In this document: positions 9,242 to 16,356 of the stretch, one piece after another | Layout: the number at the start of each line of letters is the position of its first letter | Position numbering within the stretch: position 1 is the stretch's first letter | The notes under the pieces: model-generated | Database searches by the model: none | The model's input: the letters and a program-made list of their open reading frames with translations, nothing else | What the model was told of the DNA's origin: nothing | Translations under genes and position numbers: made by a program | DNA from: DASRVA01 sp050732935 | Lineage (GTDB): Bacteria; Gemmatimonadota; Gemmatimonadetes; JACCXV01; JAHWKZ01 | Direction of reading: 5' to 3' | Assembly (NCBI GenBank): GCA_050732935.1 | Contig: JBOHRW010000222.1 | Coordinates: 1-25,416 of the forward strand | DNA: 25,416 nt

Positions 9242-10768
9242 ATGACCGACGCCCGCCCCGCCGAGCGGCGCCGCCGCTTCCGCCCGCCGCGAGCGGGGCT
9301 CCTTGCCCTCTGGCTCACTCTTCTCCTTTTCGTCATCGCCGGGTTCCACGCGCCGGCCGCGCAGGAGCCGGCCGGGACGGGCGCCGTGGCTGCCCAGGAC
9401 ACGACCGCCGGCGACGTCGTCGCGCAGGCCCGGGCCGAGCTCCGGACCCCCTGGTACGAGCGTCTGATCTCCGTCGTCGGGATGGCGTTCATGGTCTTCC
9501 TCGCCTGGCTCCTCTCGGTGAACCGCAAGGCTTTCCCCCTCCGCATGGTGCTCTGGGGGATGGCCCTTCAGCTCGTGTTCGCGATCCTCATTCTCCGCAC
9601 CGCCCCGGGCGAGCAGTTCTTCGCGCTCGTCAACGACGCCTTCATCAGCCTCCTCGGCTACACCCAGGATGGCGCGCGCTTCATATTCGGCAACCTGGTC
9701 GACAACAACATCCCGGTCGGAATCCCGGTCGGGGAGCCCGTGGCCACCGCCCCCCTCGCTCCCGTCGAGCCCCCGCGATACGCGGCCGCCGGGTCCTACT
9801 TCGCGTTCACCGTTCTTCCGACGATCATCTTCTTCTCGTCCTTTATGACCGTCCTCTACTACCTGAAGGTCATGCAGTTCGTGGTAAAGGGTGTCGCCTG
9901 GGTGATGCAGCGAACGCTGGGGACGTCGGGGGCGGAGACCCTCTCGGCTTCGGGCAACATCTTCGTGGGGCAGACCGAGGCCCCGCTCATGATCAAGCCC
10001 TTCGTCGAGCGCATGACGATGAGCGAGCTGCACTGCGTGATGGTGGGAGGGTTCGCCACCGTGGCCGGGGGCGTCATGGCGGCCTACGTGGGCATGCTGG
10101 TGGCCTACTTCCCCGACATCGCCGGACACCTCCTGGCGGCCAGCGTGATGAGCGCCCCCGCGGCGATCCTGATCTCCAAGGTCATGTACCCTGAGGACGG
10201 GGAACCCGAGACCCGCGGGACGCTGAAGGCCGACATCCCGAGCCCGGACGTGAACGTGATCGACGCGGCCACGAGGGGGGCCGGCGAGGGCCTCCACCTG
10301 GCGCTGAACGTGGGCGCCATGCTGCTCGCGTTCATCGCGCTGATCGCGCTCGCCAACGGGATCATCGGCTGGGCCGGAGGCCTGGTCGGTCTGGAGGGCA
10401 TCAGCCTGGAGTTGATCCTGGGATGGGTGCTCGCGCCGCTCGCCTGGCTGATGGGGGTGCCCTGGAAGGATGCGGTGCCGATCGGGTCGCTCCTCGGGGT
10501 CAAGACCGTGGTGAACGAGTTCGTGGCCTACCTGCAGCTCGCCTCGAGCCTTCAGCAGGGCGCTCCGCTCGAGCCGCGCTCGATCGTGATCGCCACCTAC
10601 GCGCTCTGCGGATTCGCCAACTTCAGCTCGATCGCGATCCAGGTCGGTGGGATCGGCGGGATCGCCCCCAACCGGCGCACCGACCTCTCGCGGATCGGGC
10701 TCAGGGCGATGATCGGAGGGACGCTGGCGGCGTTCATGACGGCGACGGTGGCCGGCGCCATCCTGTGA
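9242..10768 (+). CDS. nupC: NupC-family concentrative nucleoside transporter
   Basis: An inner-membrane Na+ or H+ nucleoside symporter (CNT family), 508 residues. It is about 100 longer than E. coli NupC because of an N-terminal hydrophobic segment (LLALWLTLLLFVIAGF) and an Ala/Gly-rich exported stretch before the first core helix (ERLISVVGMAFMVFLAWLLS). Substrate-site motifs match the characterised Vibrio CNT: GQTEAP at 243-248 and CGFANFSS at 456-463, plus the NIFVGQTE and VKTVVNEFVAYLQL segments. ATG 9242 is preferred over TTG 9230 because of the promoter spacing. Its stop overlaps the GTG of purine nucleoside phosphorylase, so imported inosine or guanosine would meet the phosphorylase made from the same message. 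Confidence 0.93.
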   Translation: MTDARPAERRRRFRPPRAGLLALWLTLLLFVIAGFHAPAAQEPAGTGAVAAQDTTAGDVVAQARAELRTPWYERLISVVGMAFMVFLAWLLSVNRKAFPLRMVLWGMALQLVFAILILRTAPGEQFFALVNDAFISLLGYTQDGARFIFGNLVDNNIPVGIPVGEPVATAPLAPVEPPRYAAAGSYFAFTVLPTIIFFSSFMTVLYYLKVMQFVVKGVAWVMQRTLGTSGAETLSASGNIFVGQTEAPLMIKPFVERMTMSELHCVMVGGFATVAGGVMAAYVGMLVAYFPDIAGHLLAASVMSAPAAILISKVMYPEDGEPETRGTLKADIPSPDVNVIDAATRGAGEGLHLALNVGAMLLAFIALIALANGIIGWAGGLVGLEGISLELILGWVLAPLAWLMGVPWKDAVPIGSLLGVKTVVNEFVAYLQLASSLQQGAPLEPRSIVIATYALCGFANFSSIAIQVGGIGGIAPNRRTDLSRIGLRAMIGGTLAAFMTATVAGAIL

Positions 10769-11595
10769 TCCGGCGCTGGGCGCTGGCCGAGACGGCGCTC
10801 GACCGGCTGAAGGAGGCCGGCGCGGAGGAGATCGCGACCGGGCTCATCCTGGGCTCCGGGCTGTCGTTCCTGGCCGAGGAGCTCGCCGAGCCCGTCGTCG
10901 TCTGCTACAGCGACATCCCCGGCTTCCCGCGGACGACCGTGCCCGGCCACGCCGGGAACTTCGTGGTGGGACGGCTGGACGGGGTGACCGTCGGGATGGC
11001 CCAGGGCCGGTTTCACGTCTACGAAGGCTACGATCCCGCGTCGGTGATCCTGCCGGTCCGCGTGCTCCACCTGCTCGGGGCGCGCCATCTCCTTCTGACC
11101 AATGCGGCCGGGTCCCTCGATCCGTGGAACCCGCCCGGTACCCTGATGGCGATCCGGGACCACATCAACCTGCAGTTCGCCAGCCCGCTGCTCGGCCGGA
11201 CCCCCGAGCGCGTCGACAACCTCTTCCCGCGGCTGACGGCGGTGTACTCTCCAGATCTGCTGCGGAGGCTTCACGCGGCCGCGCTCGACGAAGGGATCCT
11301 GCTCCGCGAGGGTGTCTACGTCGGCGTCCTCGGGCCCTCCTACGAGACCCCCGCCGAAATCCGGTTCTTCCGCCGCATCGGAGCCGACGCGGTGGGCATG
11401 TCCACGGTGGGCGAGGTGGTGGCGGCAGGGGAGCTCGGCCTTCCCGTGGCCGGCGTCTCCCTCCTCACCAACCTGGCGGCCGGTCTCGGGCCCCACGGGC
11501 TCTCGCACGAGGAGGTCACCGGCGTGGCAGAACGTGTCCGGAACCGCTTCGCCAGACTCGTGCGGAGGTTTATCGGTATAGGCGTGGGGGGATGA
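10765..11595 (+). CDS. punA: purine nucleoside phosphorylase (trimeric type)
   Basis: Cleaves inosine or guanosine with phosphate to the free base and ribose-1-phosphate. It has 276 residues, the family norm, starting at GTG 10765, which overlaps the nupC stop. Motifs: GLILGSGL (phosphate loop), GRFHVYEGY from residue 81, LTNAAGSL, GPSYETPAEIR and TNLAAG with purine-binding Asn236. The usual GMSTVPEV signature reads GMSTVGEV (212-218), a Pro-to-Gly change next to the ribose site. Coupled with nupC and completing the pathway that starts with the nucleotidase and adenosine deaminase at the left of the window. Preference for hypoxanthine/guanine nucleosides is inferred from the family. Confidence 0.94.
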   Translation: MIRRWALAETALDRLKEAGAEEIATGLILGSGLSFLAEELAEPVVVCYSDIPGFPRTTVPGHAGNFVVGRLDGVTVGMAQGRFHVYEGYDPASVILPVRVLHLLGARHLLLTNAAGSLDPWNPPGTLMAIRDHINLQFASPLLGRTPERVDNLFPRLTAVYSPDLLRRLHAAALDEGILLREGVYVGVLGPSYETPAEIRFFRRIGADAVGMSTVGEVVAAGELGLPVAGVSLLTNLAAGLGPHGLSHEEVTGVAERVRNRFARLVRRFIGIGVGG

Positions 11596-11650
11596 TCGCG
11601 GATCTCCGAGTGGAAATTCGCGCCGGTCGCGTGCAGAAGAGGGAAAATGG

Positions 11651-11680
11651 TTGACCCTCCGGCGGAAGCGCGTGTAAGTT
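11651..11680 (+). promoter_or_regulatory. sigma-70-like promoter for the FtsZ-like/HD operon
   Basis: TTGACC (11651-11656) and TAAGTT (11675-11680) are separated by 18 bases, in the gap after punA. Predicted start near 11687, giving a leader of about 195 bases. Confidence 0.5.
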
Positions 11681-11686
11681 CCGAGC

Positions 11687-11880
11687 CGCGCTGCACGCCG
11701 ACGCCGCACCGACCATCCGCAACTGTGGTATGAGTCTTGCTTCGGGTGGGAACGCAAAGGACGTTAATCGCGACGCCCGAAGCTTGGACCCCCGGTCTTC
11801 GTGGGCGATCCCGAATGGGACCCCCCAGTCGATTGGTGGGGGGAGACTCGGCAGGCTCGTCTCGACGATCGGAGGATGGG
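11687..11880 (+). promoter_or_regulatory. structured 5' leader of the FtsZ-like/HD operon
   Basis: Two stem-loops are visible. First, 11739-11748 pairs with 11774-11783 over ten base pairs (one G-U), enclosing a small AACG/CGTT hairpin at 11751-11765. Second, CCCCCCA (11821-11827) pairs with TGGGGGG (11837-11843). A GGAGG ribosome site (11871-11875) sits five bases before ATG 11881. No long open frame with a credible product fills the leader. Regulatory function is inferred. Confidence 0.4.
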
Positions 11881-14067
11881 ATGCACTCCAGCGATCTTCA
11901 GTCAGGAATGAATACGGTAAACGGACCGCGTGTGCGCGTCATCGGTCTGGGTGACTGGGGAGCCCGGGCGGCCGAGTTCTTCGCTTCCCAGGGGGTGCCT
12001 GCCCACACCGCGGAGACCGACGGCCGCGGGCTCGTCTCCGGAGAGGATCTCGGTCGCACGCTGGCGGAGTCCGGTGACGATCTGCTCGTCGTCGTGGGAC
12101 ACGTCGGCTCCGGGGCCGGAACGCACATGGGGGCGGTGCTCGAGCTCGCCTCGGAGGCGGCTCCGGACGCCGGACGCCTGGCCATCGCCCGGCTGCCCGG
12201 CGTGCAATCGGCGCCCGACGATCGGGCCCGCGGGCTGATCGCCCTCAATACGCTGCTGGAGGCACCCGAGGCCAGCATTCTCCTCGTCCAGCCGACGCGC
12301 GGCCTCGGGATCTCGGCCGAGTCGGAGGCCAACGAGGTGCTGGAGCGGATTGTCCGGCTGTTCGTTCTGCCTGGCCACGAGGAAGCGGTGGCCCGGCTTT
12401 CCTCGTCAGCGCTCGGGGCGCACCTGGCCACGCCCGGGTTCGTCGGCTGGCGCGAGATCGAGCTGTCGTCGGAGATGTGCGCCCAGGATGCCCCGGGATG
12501 GATGGAGTCCCTCCCCGGGCGCGGCGCGGTTTGGCAGCCGGAAGGCTTCGCCTGGTCGGATGCCCAGTCGGTCCTGCCGATCGCCCGCCTCCCGCGCGAG
12601 TGGATCGATGCCGGGGGCCGGGAGCAGTTCGACCGCTTCGTGCAGGAGGCCTGGAGCGAGGCAGCGCCGTGCGCCATCGCGCGCTCCCTGCAGGCCGGAG
12701 ACCCGCCGCAGGGAATGATCCTCTCGACCGGTCTCTCGTATCCGGAGGGGCTCCTCGAACTCCGTGACAGCGTGCAGGCGGATCGCGAACGTCTCGACGA
12801 GAAGCGCCGCGCGGCGGCCACGCCGATCCCGCTGGGGGACGACTTCCTGCCGCGTCGCACCACCCAGCGATCAGAAGCGCCGCGTGAACGGGCCTCGGCC
12901 GCTTCGAAGGAGCCGCGCGGGGATCGTCGGGTGGCCGAGAAGGAAAACGTCCAGGACAGTGAGGCCGCGGCATCGGGTCCGACCAGGCAGGCGGGCGCCG
13001 AGCCGACACATCTCGAAGAGCGGGTCCGCCACTCCGAAAGCACACGCGATTCCGGCGATCGCGCTAGCGATGGCGTCGACCGCGCGGACGACCGGCCGCG
13101 CCACGGAGAGCACCGCGCCGGTGTGGCCGCGCTCTCTCACGAAAGCACCCCCGATCGCCTGGAGCTCGAGCCGGTGGAGGAGGGGCACGGGTTCGCCGAA
13201 ACGCGGACCGTCGTGGTCACCGCCGAGGAGATCGAGACGGACGAGATCGTGGAGGCGGAGATCGCGCCTGTCGAGGAAGACGCCACGGTGGTTCCAACCG
13301 GCGAGGTCGAGGCCGAGGAAGCGGAGGAGGAGCCGCGCATCGACGAGGCCCCGCGCGTCTCCCCGTACGAGGCTGCCCTCTCGCTCGCCTGGCGCGTCCT
13401 CAACTCGGACGACCTCGAGACCAGGGTCGACCTGGGAGAGATCCGCTACGCACTGTACGATCTCCTGGAGGTCGTGCGCGAGGACCCGGGCTCGATCCTG
13501 AGGGAGGTGTTCCGACGTAACGAGAAGGACTACTTCGAGCGGCACCACGTGAACGTCGCCATCCTCTCGATCCTCACGGCCGACCAGCTCGGTGCGACCC
13601 TCAGCGACATCATCGACCTGGCCACCGCCGCCGTCCTCCACGATATCGGCATGGCCGACTCGCGGGAGGATTGGGACGCGGACGTCCGGCTGGCCCCGAA
13701 GGTCTTCGACACCACGATCCGCCAGCATCCCCAGCGAGGTCACGAGCGGCTCAAGAAGATCCCGGGGATGACGGCCGACATCACCCGCATCGTCCGCGAG
13801 GAGCACGAGCGACTGGACGGAACGGGTTACCCCGAGGGTCTCTCCGGAGACGCCATCGACCCCGGCGCGCGGATCGTGGCGGTCGCCGACACCCTCGAGG
13901 CGCTCACGCACGCGCGTCCGTACCGGGAGAGGCTGACCCTGGGCGAAGCGCTGTCGCGCCTCCAGATCCTCGGTCAGTACACGCTGGACATGGCGGTGGT
14001 ACAGACCCTGACCGACGCGCTGACCGAGTTCATGCCGTCACTCGACACCGAATCGGACGAAGCTTGA
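11881..14067 (+). CDS. FtsZ/tubulin-like domain fused to HD-GYP-type phosphodiesterase domain
   Basis: 728 residues from ATG 11881, chosen for its GGAGG site; the frame extends upstream without family character. N-terminal part (about 16-310): VRVIGLGDWG resembles the first FtsZ strand and loop. LVVVGHVGSGAGTHMGAVLELA, with GSGAGT at 76-81, matches the FtsZ/tubulin GGGTGTG nucleotide loop and following helix in context. EANEVLERIVRL and GFVGWREIEL (186-195) occupy the places of the FtsZ core helix and T7 loop, but the catalytic Asp residues are absent. Residues about 310-505 are a charged, low-complexity linker with an acidic second half. The C-terminal domain (about 505-710) has HD-GYP motifs: HH 555-556, HD 587-588 (HDIGM), H616, H621, then EEHERLDGTGYP (641-651) and ADTLEAL. 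The HD call is strong; the FtsZ-like call is my pattern reading. Confidence 0.75.
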   Translation: MHSSDLQSGMNTVNGPRVRVIGLGDWGARAAEFFASQGVPAHTAETDGRGLVSGEDLGRTLAESGDDLLVVVGHVGSGAGTHMGAVLELASEAAPDAGRLAIARLPGVQSAPDDRARGLIALNTLLEAPEASILLVQPTRGLGISAESEANEVLERIVRLFVLPGHEEAVARLSSSALGAHLATPGFVGWREIELSSEMCAQDAPGWMESLPGRGAVWQPEGFAWSDAQSVLPIARLPREWIDAGGREQFDRFVQEAWSEAAPCAIARSLQAGDPPQGMILSTGLSYPEGLLELRDSVQADRERLDEKRRAAATPIPLGDDFLPRRTTQRSEAPRERASAASKEPRGDRRVAEKENVQDSEAAASGPTRQAGAEPTHLEERVRHSESTRDSGDRASDGVDRADDRPRHGEHRAGVAALSHESTPDRLELEPVEEGHGFAETRTVVVTAEEIETDEIVEAEIAPVEEDATVVPTGEVEAEEAEEEPRIDEAPRVSPYEAALSLAWRVLNSDDLETRVDLGEIRYALYDLLEVVREDPGSILREVFRRNEKDYFERHHVNVAILSILTADQLGATLSDIIDLATAAVLHDIGMADSREDWDADVRLAPKVFDTTIRQHPQRGHERLKKIPGMTADITRIVREEHERLDGTGYPEGLSGDAIDPGARIVAVADTLEALTHARPYRERLTLGEALSRLQILGQYTLDMAVVQTLTDALTEFMPSLDTESDEA

Positions 14068-14073
14068 TCCACC

Positions 14074-15012
14074 GTGGCTGAACCCCGCCCGGGGCCGGTC
14101 ATGGTCGCTGTCGGCGGGGGAAAGGGTGGGGTCGGCAAGTCGTTCGTCGCCGCCAACCTGGCCCTGGCCCTGGCCCGCCGGAAGGCGGCCTTTGACCGCG
14201 TCGTGGCGGTGGATCTCGATTTCGGCGGGTCCAACCTCAACCTCTTGCTGGGCGAGCCCTTCCCCCGGGCCGAGCTGGGGGACTTCCTGGACGGTCGCGT
14301 CGACGACCTGAACGGGGTTTCCCAAGCGACGCGGATCGAGGGCCTGCGGTACGTCGCCGGATCGTTCGACATGGTGACGGCGGTCGATCCGATCCGCGAT
14401 CGGAAGCTCGATCTGGTCCGGGCCCTGGTTGGCCTGGACGCCCGATACGTGGTCCTCGATCTGTCCGCCGGAAGCGCCCCCGCGACGCTCGATTTCTTCT
14501 TCCTCGGCGACCTCAAGCTGGTGGTCATGAACCCCGAGGAGACCGCCTTCAGCAACGCCTACGGATTCCTCAAGAACTACCTTCTTCGCCGTCTTCTCAC
14601 GGAGTTTCGCGAGCGCCCCGACATCGTGACCTTCATCCTCGGCTACTATCGTGGCGACACGGCCGACGGAGAGCGGGACCGCTCGGTGACCGCGCTGGCG
14701 ACGGCGGTGGGGGAGGGGTTTCCAGAGGTCCGGGCCGAGCTAGAGGGGATCCTGCGTGACGACACGCCGCTCCTCGTCCTCAACCGGGCCCGAGGCCGTC
14801 GTGAGGCGGCCTACCTGGACCGCTTTCAGCGCATCGTGGAGGAGCATCTCGGGCTGGTCTGCCGGTCGCTGGGGGTGATCCCCGAAGACCGCCGCGTGCG
14901 TCAGGCGGTACGGGCGGGGGAGCCTTTCCTGGTCGCCCATCCACGGCACAAGATCGCGCGTTGCTTCGAGGACTGGGCCGAGCGCCTTAGCCTGCGCGCC
15001 CGCCTGCCGTGA
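14074..15012 (+). CDS. MinD/FlhG-like P-loop ATPase
   Basis: 312 residues, starting at GTG 14074 six bases after the FtsZ-like/HD gene; the alternative ATG at 14101 would cut into the first strand. Deviant Walker A GGKGGVGKS at 15-23 with both signature lysines, then AVDLDFGGSNLNLLLG (A' motif) and VVLDLSAG (Walker B). MNPEETAFSNAYGFLKNYLLRRL resembles the FlhG/MinD family rather than plasmid ParA. Members are membrane-associated switches that set the position or number of division or flagellar structures. No MinC, MinE, FlhF or flagellar gene is present here. Tight linkage to the FtsZ-like/HD gene suggests that protein is its partner; this is inference. Confidence 0.87.
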   Translation: MAEPRPGPVMVAVGGGKGGVGKSFVAANLALALARRKAAFDRVVAVDLDFGGSNLNLLLGEPFPRAELGDFLDGRVDDLNGVSQATRIEGLRYVAGSFDMVTAVDPIRDRKLDLVRALVGLDARYVVLDLSAGSAPATLDFFFLGDLKLVVMNPEETAFSNAYGFLKNYLLRRLLTEFRERPDIVTFILGYYRGDTADGERDRSVTALATAVGEGFPEVRAELEGILRDDTPLLVLNRARGRREAAYLDRFQRIVEEHLGLVCRSLGVIPEDRRVRQAVRAGEPFLVAHPRHKIARCFEDWAERLSLRARLP

Positions 15013-15797
15013 CGGCACCGGCCGCCCGCGAGCGGTCGGCCCTGTGGTGGGCATGGGCCACGCTGCGGACCGCCGGCTGCTGGGCGCTGCTGGCGCTCCT
15101 CACCCTGGTCTGCGCCGCTCTCTACGTGCCGACCGCCCTGGTCGCGCCGGATGGGCGCATGATCCGGGGAATCGAGCGCTTCTGGGTGTGGTTCATCCTG
15201 CGCGGGTCGAACGTGAAGCTCTCGGTGGATGGCCTCGAGAACGTGCAGACCGGCAAGTCGTACATCGTCATGGCCAACCATCGCAGCATGTACGACATCC
15301 CGGCTCTCCACTATCTTCTGGGCCGCGGTCGTGACCTGAGATGGGTTGGCAAGCGCGAGCTGATCCACGTCCCCGTGTTCGGGTGGGCGTACGGGACCAG
15401 CCGGCACGTCGCCATCGACCGGCAGAACCGGGAGCAGTCGGTCCGGTCCCTGAAGCGGGCGGCCGCCGAAAGCTCCGGCGGCGTGTCGTTCGTGATCATG
15501 CCGGAGGGGACGAGGAGCCGGGACCGGACCCTGCTGCCATTCAAGAAGGGCGGATTCCATCTCGCGATCGACACCGGGCTGCCGATCCTGCCGGTGGGGA
15601 TCGTGGGGAGCGAGCGGCTCATGCCCAAGGGGAAGTGGTGGATCCTGCCCGGAGCGATCCACGTTGGCGTCCGGCCGCCCATCGAGGTCGCGGGCCAGTC
15701 CAAGAAACGCCTGGAGGAGCTCGTCGAGCGCGTCCGGGCCGAGATCCGGAGCGTGCTGCCGGACCTGCCGAAGTCGAGCGAAAGGAGCCCGCGTTGA
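15009..15797 (+). CDS. plsC: 1-acyl-sn-glycerol-3-phosphate acyltransferase (PlsC family)
   Basis: 262 residues, starting at GTG 15009 overlapping the ATPase stop. An N-terminal membrane helix (about residues 20-42) is followed by the acyltransferase motifs: NHRSMYD at 90-96 (catalytic His/Asp), AIDRQNRE (motif II), MPEGTRS with EGTRS at 166-170 (motif III) and LPILPVGI (motif IV). The family transfers acyl chains to lysophosphatidic acid at the inner membrane to make phosphatidic acid. Placement inside an operon with a MinD-like membrane switch is notable but may only be convenience. Its stop overlaps the TTG of the next gene. Confidence 0.92.
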   Translation: MTAPAARERSALWWAWATLRTAGCWALLALLTLVCAALYVPTALVAPDGRMIRGIERFWVWFILRGSNVKLSVDGLENVQTGKSYIVMANHRSMYDIPALHYLLGRGRDLRWVGKRELIHVPVFGWAYGTSRHVAIDRQNREQSVRSLKRAAAESSGGVSFVIMPEGTRSRDRTLLPFKKGGFHLAIDTGLPILPVGIVGSERLMPKGKWWILPGAIHVGVRPPIEVAGQSKKRLEELVERVRAEIRSVLPDLPKSSERSPR

Positions 15798-16291
15798 AGG
15801 ATGCCAAGACCCGTCCGGAGGTCGATCCTGGCGCCTACGATGAGGCCCTTCGCGATCTCCGCTCGACGCTCAAGACTGCGGGCAACGAGATCGACGCCCA
15901 GGAGCTGACCTGCACGGCCCTGTACGAGGGGTTCGATCACTACTCGTGGGTCGGGATCTACGTGGTCGAGGGGGACGAGCTCGTGCTGTCGGCCTGGAGC
16001 GGGCCCGAGGAGACCGAGCACACCCGGATCGCCGTGGGCGAGGGGATCTGCGGGCTGGCGGCCGAGACCGGCCGGACGGAGGTCGTCCCCGACGTCTCCG
16101 CCCGGCCCGAGTTCATCGCCTGCTTCCCTTCGACCAGATCCGAGATCGTGGTGCCGATCCAGGGCCAGGGCGCCGTGGTCGGCGAGATCGACATCGACTC
16201 GGACTGGCTGGACGCCTTCGACGAGCGGGACCGCGCCTTCCTGGAGGAAGTCGCGGGTCTGCTCGCCGGGTTCATGGCCGGCGAGGGATGA
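15794..16291 (+). CDS. GAF-domain protein, free methionine-(R)-sulfoxide reductase-like
   Basis: 165 residues. The start is TTG 15794, supported by AAAGGAG (15780-15786) at good spacing and by overlap with the plsC stop. A single GAF domain runs from about 40 to 160: SWVGIYVVEGDELVLSAW, GEGICGLAAETGRTEVVPDV, FIACFPSTRSEIVVPI and GEIDIDSDWLDAFDERD. This is the layout of fRMsr (MsrC/YebR). Two of the three conserved cysteines are kept (GICG and FIAC), while the first (IACVRI in E. coli YebR) is replaced by EHTRI. Reductase activity may persist through the remaining pair, or the domain may be a sensor. Fairly sure of the family, less of the activity. Confidence 0.82.
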   Translation: MKDAKTRPEVDPGAYDEALRDLRSTLKTAGNEIDAQELTCTALYEGFDHYSWVGIYVVEGDELVLSAWSGPEETEHTRIAVGEGICGLAAETGRTEVVPDVSARPEFIACFPSTRSEIVVPIQGQGAVVGEIDIDSDWLDAFDERDRAFLEEVAGLLAGFMAGEG

Positions 16292-16356
16292 TCCGCTTCG
16301 TCGCGTTGGCGTCCGCCGTGGTCGCGCTGCTGGTGTCGTCCGCTCATGGCCGCTGA
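16288..16356 (+). pseudogene. truncated signal-peptide stub at a recombination junction
   Basis: ATG 16288 overlaps the GAF gene stop (ATGA). It encodes 22 residues, MIRFVALASAVVALLVSSAHGR, a typical Sec signal peptide, and then stops. The stop lies just inside the next gene's start (16346), where base composition changes. Best read as the 5' remnant of an exported-protein gene of the operon whose body was replaced by the following segment. Confidence 0.55.

Noticed and set aside
8174..10297. A 707-codon open frame on the minus strand across the VCBS and nupC genes
   Set aside because: It is the antisense shadow of Asp-rich and membrane-protein codons in GC-rich DNA; no family motif and no ribosome site. 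Similar long antisense frames at 4767-6200 and 3862-5061 were dropped for the same reason.
11592..11654. A 20-codon frame overlapping the punA stop (ATGA)
   Set aside because: Too short and featureless to call; it runs into the -35 box of the next promoter. Chance cannot be excluded.
11739..11783. c-di-GMP-I riboswitch
   Set aside because: Only one short string resembles the family; the conserved 5' part with GGGCAAACC and the 3' receptor region were not found, so it is not called as a riboswitch.
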